NCBI GenBank assembly: GCA_964390305.1 | Contig: CAYMHT010000155.1 | Span: forward strand, 1 to 5,669 | Reading direction: 5' to 3' | DNA: 5,669 bases | DNA from: SKLM01 sp964390305 | GTDB taxonomy: Bacteria > Chloroflexota > Anaerolineae > B4-G1 | Part shown: positions 1 through 3,744 of the stretch, piece by piece | Layout of the letters: the number at the start of each line of letters is the position of its first letter | How positions within the stretch are numbered: position 1 is the stretch's first letter | Position numbers and translations under genes: made by a program | The notes under the pieces: generated by a model | Told to the model about the DNA's origin: nothing | What the model saw: only the letters and a program-made list of their open reading frames with translations | Databases searched by the model: none

Positions 1-1077
1 CTCGAGGCCCGCTGGCTGCAGCGTCGTCATAGCTCCGAGGCTGAATGCGAGAAGGTGAAGCGGATCCCGGGTGGCATACCGAAGCGCGCCCCCCGAAGTC
101 TCCTGCGGCGGGCCCCAGACGCCGCCGATGAGCCCGTACGAGAGAGCAAACACCAGCCATAGAAGAAGCAGCGAGGCCAGGACTCGAGAGAGTCCCTCGC
201 CGTAGTCACAGACCAGCTCCACGAGTTGATCACTCGCAGCACGTAGGCCGTTACCGATCGCGCCTCCCCAGCGACGCTCTCGAAGGGCCGTTCTTGTCTT
301 CTGCCATGCGTCGCGCTTCTCCATCCGCCGCTCTTTGCGGTACGCCCACCGGGCATCGTCGTAGCGTCCGAGCTCCTGGAAATTGTTCTTCAGTGCCAGG
401 TAAGTCTGTTTAGCCTCGAACCAGTCACCCCCTAGTTCTTCACCAACGGCCTCGCCCAGCTGGTCCCTGGTGAACTGCGTGTGATCGAGGCGGGCTCGAT
501 AGAGAGAGATGCCCTCAATGCTCTCGGCGTTCCGAAGGTCTACTCGCGATAGATCGGCCTCCACGAGGAAGGTCCCTTCCAGGCTAGCTCCACTCAGATC
601 AGCGCCCTTCAGGTCGACGCCCCCCAGGAACGCCCTCCCCAGGTTGGCGTGGGAAAGCCTAGCTCCTTTGAGGTCAGCGTGCCTCAGGGAAGCGTGTTCC
701 AAGTTGGCGTAGCGCAGCGAGGCTCCTGCCAGCTTCGCGCTCCGCAGCCTCGACTCCTGCATCTGGGCGAGCATCAGGCGGGCCCCTTCCAGGTTGGCGC
801 CCGCTAAGTCGGCCCCCTGCATCTCAGCGAGCCTCAGGTGGGCTCCCTCCAGGTTGGCGCGGCGCAGATTAATCCCCCCCTCCCCTGAGACAAATCCCCG
901 GGACCACCAGGGGGGCTCTAATTTGGGGTCGTCCCTACGCACCTTGTCCAGTTCCGCCTGGATGCGCTCAGCGCCAAGATCGATTTCTGAAAGGTCCTTT
1001 TGCGACAGATCGAGTCCCTCCGGCCCCCCGTTGGCCTCGATCATGTCCAGGATCTGGCGTGTCGTGTATTCACTCAT
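1..1077 (-). CDS. Pentapeptide-repeat protein with C-terminal channel-like membrane domain (partial, C-terminus off window)
   Basis: The minus strand reads open from an ATG at 1077 to the window edge, giving 359 residues with no stop. An in-frame TGA (1086-1084) lies just upstream, so this ATG is the first possible start. A purine-rich AGGGGAG lies 12 nt before it, rather far for a ribosome binding site. Residues 22-34 hold three five-residue steps (L24, L29, L34). A charged insertion with PPWW follows at 35-68. Residues 69-183 form 23 unbroken pentapeptides with Leu or Met at every fifth position, predicting a right-handed quadrilateral beta-helix. Residues 219-260 are helical (YLALKNNFQELGRYDDA, then a basic KERRMEKR), a segment I associate with pentapeptide proteins carrying an ion-channel-type C-terminus. 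A transmembrane helix lies at about 299-320, and FSLGAMTTLQPAGLE (345-359) resembles a pore helix but lacks GYG. It is probably an inner-membrane protein with a cytoplasmic solenoid. Ligand and transport activity are unknown. Confidence 0.9.
   Translation of the reverse strand, partial: MSEYTTRQILDMIEANGGPEGLDLSQKDLSEIDLGAERIQAELDKVRRDDPKLEPPWWSRGFVSGEGGINLRRANLEGAHLRLAEMQGADLAGANLEGARLMLAQMQESRLRSAKLAGASLRYANLEHASLRHADLKGARLSHANLGRAFLGGVDLKGADLSGASLEGTFLVEADLSRVDLRNAESIEGISLYRARLDHTQFTRDQLGEAVGEELGGDWFEAKQTYLALKNNFQELGRYDDARWAYRKERRMEKRDAWQKTRTALRERRWGGAIGNGLRAASDQLVELVCDYGEGLSRVLASLLLLWLVFALSYGLIGGVWGPPQETSGGALRYATRDPLHLLAFSLGAMTTLQPAGLE
529..873 (-). repeat. Tandem pentapeptide repeats (23 units, 15-nt period)
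   Basis: This codes residues 69-183 of the pentapeptide protein. Leu (Met at 86 and 106) recurs at 71, 76, 81 and so on to 181 without a phase break, with Ala, Asn or Val usually two residues earlier, matching the A(D/N)LxX pattern. At DNA level this appears as a 15-nt period with recurring AGGTTGGC on the plus strand. Four more weakly matching steps (I187, L192, L197, F202) follow after a one-residue phase shift. Confidence 0.9.
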
Positions 1078-1213
1078 AGCTAGTCATTGCTCCCCTGATC
1101 CAGGCTGCTTACACGCCACCTCGTGTCCTTCGGCCCTGTAGGCCAGCCATTCGTAGAAGCTTGGCGTTCAGTGCAGCGCCAGAATGCCTACCAAGTCTGA
1201 TCACCCAGCGCAG

Positions 1214-1228
1214 GAAGCCATAGGCTTC
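1214..1228 (-). other. Short perfect hairpin in the pentapeptide-gene leader
   Basis: GAAGCC and GGCTTC are separated by ATA, a 6-bp stem with a 3-nt loop. It lies about 14-28 nt downstream of the predicted minus-strand start, so it would form near the 5' end of that mRNA. No U-tract follows in either direction, so it is not an intrinsic terminator. It could stabilise the 5' end or be a small DNA palindrome for a regulator. Confidence 0.3.
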
Positions 1229-1248
1229 ACATCTCCGTTGCGCCAGCC

Positions 1249-1254
1249 ATTATA
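1249..1254 (-). promoter_or_regulatory. Extended -10 promoter for the pentapeptide gene
   Basis: On the minus strand this is a perfect TATAAT preceded by TGG, the extended -10 form TGnTATAAT. The -35 position 17 nt upstream (TGGGGT at 1272-1277) is a poor match, which an extended -10 can tolerate. The predicted transcript start is near 1242, giving a leader of about 165 nt before the ATG at 1077. Orientation and placement suit only the pentapeptide gene. Confidence 0.6.
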
Positions 1255-1263
1255 CCATAGCCC

Positions 1264-1287
1264 GCTCGCGCACCCCACTCCGCGAGC
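1264..1287. promoter_or_regulatory. Perfect 7-10-7 inverted repeat, candidate operator
   Basis: GCTCGCG (1264-1270) and CGCGAGC (1281-1287) are exact reverse complements around a 10-nt spacer. The dyad is centred about 33 bp upstream of the predicted minus-strand start, over the missing -35 box, and lies in the shared intergenic region. That is where a dimeric repressor or activator would be expected to bind. No protein can be assigned to it from the sequence. Confidence 0.4.
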
Positions 1288-1350
1288 TGCACACCGCTGA
1301 GCGCTTTAACGGTTCTTTAGGATTTTCCTCACTCGTTGCTCACGTATGTG

Positions 1351-1359
1351 TGCTAGAGT
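1351..1359 (+). promoter_or_regulatory. Possible weak upstream extended -10 element
   Basis: TGC followed by TAGAGT fits the TGn extended -10 pattern on the plus strand, 98 bp upstream of the stronger -10. No good -35 lies at the right distance (TTGCTC at 1336 is only 12 nt away). It may be a second, weaker start for the same transcript, but chance is a fair explanation. Confidence 0.2.
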
Positions 1360-1428
1360 GAAGAAGGAGTGGGCTGTCGAAAGGCGGGAAGGCGAGGCGG
1401 GACAGAGGAGGACGCCCGGTAGCGCTTC

Positions 1429-1457
1429 TTGACACACAGGAGCGCGTCCGGTAGAAT
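1429..1457 (+). promoter_or_regulatory. Consensus sigma-70-type promoter reading toward the kinase
   Basis: A perfect -35 TTGACA (1429-1434) and a -10 TAGAAT (1452-1457, five of six matches) are separated by the optimal 17 nt. Transcription would begin near 1464. No convincing gene starts just downstream. The first plausible start codon is the GTG at 1735, then the kinase ATG at 1936, so this promoter implies a leader of about 270 or 470 nt. Confidence 0.65.
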
Positions 1458-1463
1458 GGCCTG

Positions 1464-1734
1464 TCACCCTCGGCTCGGACAAAGCCAGAGGTCTATGATA
1501 GACTGTGGTCAACTGAGGAGGTTGGGGCTGAGCTCCCCTCACTTCCATCTTGCCGTGACCAATTCAAGCACCTGTTCTGGCGGCCCGCCTCCGGTAGGCG
1601 GTTTCGTTCATTCACAAGAGACCCACCATCTGGTCGTACTGGTCTGGAGCCGTTGCATCGTACCTCTGCGGATCGACGATCAAAGACCACGGAGCATCCA
1701 ACTGAGGAAAGCACAAGCCTCGGAAGAGTAGATC
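1464..1734 (+). other. Long untranslated-looking leader upstream of the HTH-like ORF and kinase
   Basis: This stretch lies between the predicted start at about 1464 and the first credible start codon at 1735. One frame is open from before 1464 to a TAG at 1729-1731, but it begins inside the promoter, shows no recognisable domain and has an uneven composition, so I do not call it a gene. The antisense ORFs here are equally unconvincing. The stretch contains a terminator-like hairpin at 1585-1601 and copies of CAACTGAGGA at 1510 and 1699. It may be a regulatory leader, but no known riboswitch class is recognisable by eye. Confidence 0.4.
1585..1609 (+). terminator. Terminator- or attenuator-like hairpin in the leader
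   Basis: CCGCCT (1585-1590) pairs perfectly with AGGCGG (1596-1601) around the 5-nt loop CCGGT, and TTTCGTTC follows. A short GC-rich stem with a following T-rich run resembles an intrinsic terminator, though the stem is only 6 bp and the T-run is broken by CG. Its position between the 1429-1457 promoter and the downstream genes would suit an attenuator. Confidence 0.3.
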
Positions 1735-1926
1735 GTGCCTGCCCGGGAGATCGCCGCGTACCTGCGCCCAGCTGAGGAGACGACATACAAGTCGGCAAGG
1801 TCAGGCGAAATGCCAGCTGCGAAGATGGGGTTCGTGATCCACGATCTGGCAGCAGAAAACGGCACGTTGGACGAGTCGTATGGCCAGCAGGCTCGAGGAA
1901 TACACCAGAGGGCTTCTGGGGAATAG
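1735..1926 (+). CDS. Small excisionase/HTH_17-like DNA-binding ORF, possibly degraded
   Basis: This 63-residue ORF starts at a GTG directly after an in-frame TAG. GGAAGAG lies 6 nt upstream, a good Shine-Dalgarno. Residues 3-32 (AREIAAYL, then TTYKSARSGEMPAAKMG) follow the excisionase-type winged-helix pattern closely: xREVAEYL, a turn, xTVYRLAxxGxxPAxKVG. Three things are off. Hydrophobic core positions usually held by Val and Leu are Thr17 and Ser20. The usual G-R-x-W-R wing after KxG is missing, so KMG runs straight into FVIHDL. The C-terminal 25 residues are unfamiliar. It ends 9 nt before the kinase ATG, in the same frame, so translational coupling is likely if it is translated. It could be a small regulator, a relic of a larger HTH protein, or a chance resemblance. 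Confidence 0.42.
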   Translation: MPAREIAAYLRPAEETTYKSARSGEMPAAKMGFVIHDLAAENGTLDESYGQQARGIHQRASGE

Positions 1927-1928
1927 GA
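1925..1928 (+). promoter_or_regulatory. Shine-Dalgarno of the kinase gene overlapping the upstream stop codon
   Basis: AGGA lies 7 nt before the kinase ATG and shares two bases with the TAG (1924-1926) ending the HTH-like ORF. The in-frame TAG rules out any kinase start between it and the ATG at 1936. The overlap is typical of translationally coupled genes. Confidence 0.55.
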
Positions 1929-1935
1929 CGAAGAC

Positions 1936-3564
1936 ATGAATCATAATCTAGTAGGCCAACAGCTGGGGAAATATCGAATCAGAGCCAAGATAGGCAGCGG
2001 AGGGATGGGCACGGTCTTCAAAGCGTACGACCCAACGCTGGACCGTTACGCAGCGGTCAAGGTGCTAGCCCCTCACCTCGTCTGGCAAGAGGAGGCCATC
2101 GAGCGCTTCTTGCGCGAAGCGCGTGCCGCCGCCCGGCTAAGGCACCCGAGCATCGTTACCATTTACGACGTCGGGCAGGAGGAAGACTGTTACTACTTCG
2201 CGATGGAATACCTGGAAGGGCGGACACTGACGGAGATCCTTCAAGAGCGAGGATCCCTGCCGTGGCCCGAGGTGCTTTCTATCCTGCGACCGCTGGCAGC
2301 AGCGCTGGACTATGCGCACGGCGAAGGCCTGGTGCATCGAGACATCAAGCCAGGCAATGTCGTGGTAGGGTCCCAAGGCCGGGTCACCCTGACCGACTTC
2401 GGCATCGTGCACGCGGCCCAGCAGAGCCGCCTGACGGCAACCGGGACCCTGGTCGGGACGCCGGAGTACATGTCCCCCGAGCAGGCCAAGGGATTGACAG
2501 TAGACGCGCGCAGCGACCAGTATAGTCTGGGAGTGGTGGCTTACGAGATGCTGGGTGGGCGGGTTCCGTTCTCCGCTGAAAGCCCGTTCGCACTTCTATA
2601 CAAGGTGACCCAAGAGCCGCTGCCCCCCATCCGCGACACCCGGCCCGACCTGCCGGTCAAGGCAGAGCAGGCGTTAGCCAAAGCGCTGGCAAAGCAGCCC
2701 GACAACCGCTACCCGACGGCGACCGCCTTCGTAGACGCGCTGGAGCAAGCTATCGTGGCGGAGACCGAGCGCGCGACCGAGCCGAGGGAGGCTGCTTCGC
2801 TGGCAGAGGCAGCGACCGTCGTTAAGAAGCCGCGTGCGCAGGCGCCTCCGCGCGGACGGCAACCTGAGCCAACGCGCCGAATCCCGGTCTGGGCCTGGGC
2901 AGTGGGCGGGGTGGCCGCACTTGGGCTGACAGTGGGCATCGTGATGGCAGCGAGGAGTGGTCACGGAGGCGCCCCACCCACGCAAGAAGCTGCGCAGCCA
3001 ACGACCGCTGTCGTCCCGGCAGCCGCAGCAGGGACGGACAAGGAGTCACCCACGCCATCGCCGACCCAGACGCCTTCGCCCACCGGGTCCCCCACCGCGA
3101 CGCCGACCGCGACACCGACGCCGACGGCCACCCCGACGATGACACCGACGGAGACGCCAACGCCAACAGAGACGCCGACTGAAGAACCTGCTTTCGAGAC
3201 ACCGACTGCCACGCCGGAACCGCGTGCCGTTGCCCCAGAACTGACGGCTCCAGCCCAGGGGGGGACCTATCAGAGCCCAGTGACGTTCCAATGGACAGGG
3301 TCCCTGAGCGCAGGCCAGTCCTATCAGGTGACCGCCTATCACACGGAGAGCGGCGAGGCCCTGCAGAGTGGGCTAATCACGACCCAGAGCTGGGAAGCAG
3401 ACTTGCCCGGCGACAAGTTCGGGGAGTGGCGATGGTCGGTTTCTGTGGTGCAAGACGGAAACGTAGCCGCTACCTCGGCTGAATGGGCGTTCTGGTTCGA
3501 CCCCAGCCCTGGTGGAGATGACGGGGACGGCGAAGATGGCCCCGAGCCGACGCCCACCCGATAG
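1936..3564 (+). CDS. Transmembrane Hanks-type serine/threonine protein kinase (PknB-like)
   Basis: The complete 542-aa protein phosphorylates Ser/Thr of cytoplasmic targets using ATP. The catalytic domain spans about residues 13-270: glycine loop GSGGMG (20-25), ATP-anchoring Lys42 (AAVK), alpha-C Glu61, HRDIKPGN (134-141) with catalytic Asp136, DFG (154-156), and GTPEYMSPEQ (174-183) as the activation-loop end. Thr167, Thr169 and Thr171 are likely autophosphorylation sites. All key residues are present, so it should be active. A basic juxtamembrane stretch (297-315) precedes one transmembrane helix (about 317-338). Outside lie a Thr/Pro linker (371-429) and a compact beta-rich domain (about 434-520; VTFQW and WRWSV motifs) of the kind seen on Chloroflexota kinases, in place of PASTA repeats. 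The tail is acidic, Gly-rich. The N-terminus (LVGQQLGKYRI) is typical of the family, supporting this ATG. It lies 9 nt after the HTH-like ORF and 180 nt before the secreted-protein gene. The extracellular ligand is unknown. Confidence 0.95.
   Translation: MNHNLVGQQLGKYRIRAKIGSGGMGTVFKAYDPTLDRYAAVKVLAPHLVWQEEAIERFLREARAAARLRHPSIVTIYDVGQEEDCYYFAMEYLEGRTLTEILQERGSLPWPEVLSILRPLAAALDYAHGEGLVHRDIKPGNVVVGSQGRVTLTDFGIVHAAQQSRLTATGTLVGTPEYMSPEQAKGLTVDARSDQYSLGVVAYEMLGGRVPFSAESPFALLYKVTQEPLPPIRDTRPDLPVKAEQALAKALAKQPDNRYPTATAFVDALEQAIVAETERATEPREAASLAEAATVVKKPRAQAPPRGRQPEPTRRIPVWAWAVGGVAALGLTVGIVMAARSGHGGAPPTQEAAQPTTAVVPAAAAGTDKESPTPSPTQTPSPTGSPTATPTATPTPTATPTMTPTETPTPTETPTEEPAFETPTATPEPRAVAPELTAPAQGGTYQSPVTFQWTGSLSAGQSYQVTAYHTESGEALQSGLITTQSWEADLPGDKFGEWRWSVSVVQDGNVAATSAEWAFWFDPSPGGDDGDGEDGPEPTPTR
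3046..3222 (+). repeat. Low-complexity Thr/Pro-coding repeat (kinase extracellular linker)
   Basis: It codes kinase residues 371-429, dominated by TPT, TPS and TAT steps and grading into TETPTPTE. On DNA it is a run of near-repeats of ACGCCGAC-type units. It likely forms an extended stalk holding the C-terminal domain away from the membrane. Such tracts change length easily by slippage and often collect O-linked sugars in other systems, which is not shown here. Confidence 0.85.
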
Positions 3565-3744
3565 GGGGACGGCTTAACAGCGCAGGCCCCTCGGAGAGCG
3601 AAACAGGTAGAGCAGCGAACGAGCCGCGCGCAACGAAACATCGATCACGGATACAATCCGGACAGGATAGGGTCCCGCTCGTCAGGGTCCCCGTCCTCCA
3701 CCCCATCTGCAGGTCCGAACAAGGAGAACGGAGGAGACGTCGAT
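3565..3744 (+). other. Intergenic region between kinase and secreted-protein genes
   Basis: No gene or clear intrinsic terminator is visible, so read-through from the kinase is plausible. It contains a small perfect hairpin (CGGAT-ACA-ATCCG, 3648-3660) that includes TACAAT (3652-3657), a possible -10 without a recognisable -35. AGGGTCCC occurs twice, 15 bp apart (3669 and 3684). TCCTCC (3694-3699) is complementary to the downstream Shine-Dalgarno. Confidence 0.5.
3730..3736 (+). promoter_or_regulatory. Strong Shine-Dalgarno for the secreted-protein gene
   Basis: GGAGGAG lies 8 nt before the ATG at 3745, nearly full complementarity to the 16S rRNA 3' end at ideal spacing. It fixes the start and predicts efficient translation unless masked by pairing with TCCTCC at 3694-3699. 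Confidence 0.8.

Noticed and set aside
509..1141. Plus-strand open frames rich in Ser, Arg, Ala and Pro across the pentapeptide gene.
   Set aside because: They are antisense shadows of the 15-nt periodic pentapeptide coding sequence, whose minus-strand frame is clearly the real one.
1084..1230. Minus-strand coding-like traces just upstream of the pentapeptide gene (one frame reads FYEWLAYRAEGHEVAC and ends at TGA 1086-1084; another frame is open further upstream).
   Set aside because: Neither frame has a suitable start, they would need a frameshift to join, and both lie inside the leader predicted from the TATAAT at 1249-1254. They may be eroded coding sequence, but I cannot identify a family.
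1143..1251. 9-bp direct repeat CCAGCCATT at 1143 and 1243, exactly 100 bp apart.
   Set aside because: It is short and has no flanking element structure; one copy overlaps the -10 box, but chance is sufficient explanation.
1429..1731. Plus-strand 100-residue open frame in the leader.
   Set aside because: Its start is the TTG of the -35 box, so the transcript from that promoter would not include it. Internal ATGs lack Shine-Dalgarno sequences and the protein has no recognisable pattern.
2822..3342. Minus-strand open frames rich in Val-Gly or Arg opposite the Thr/Pro linker.
   Set aside because: These are low-complexity reflections of the repeat on the opposite strand of a well-supported kinase gene.
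3565..3610. Possible terminator after the kinase (AGGGG paired with CCCCT).
   Set aside because: The stem is only 5 bp across a 19-nt loop and no T-run follows, so it does not qualify as an intrinsic terminator.
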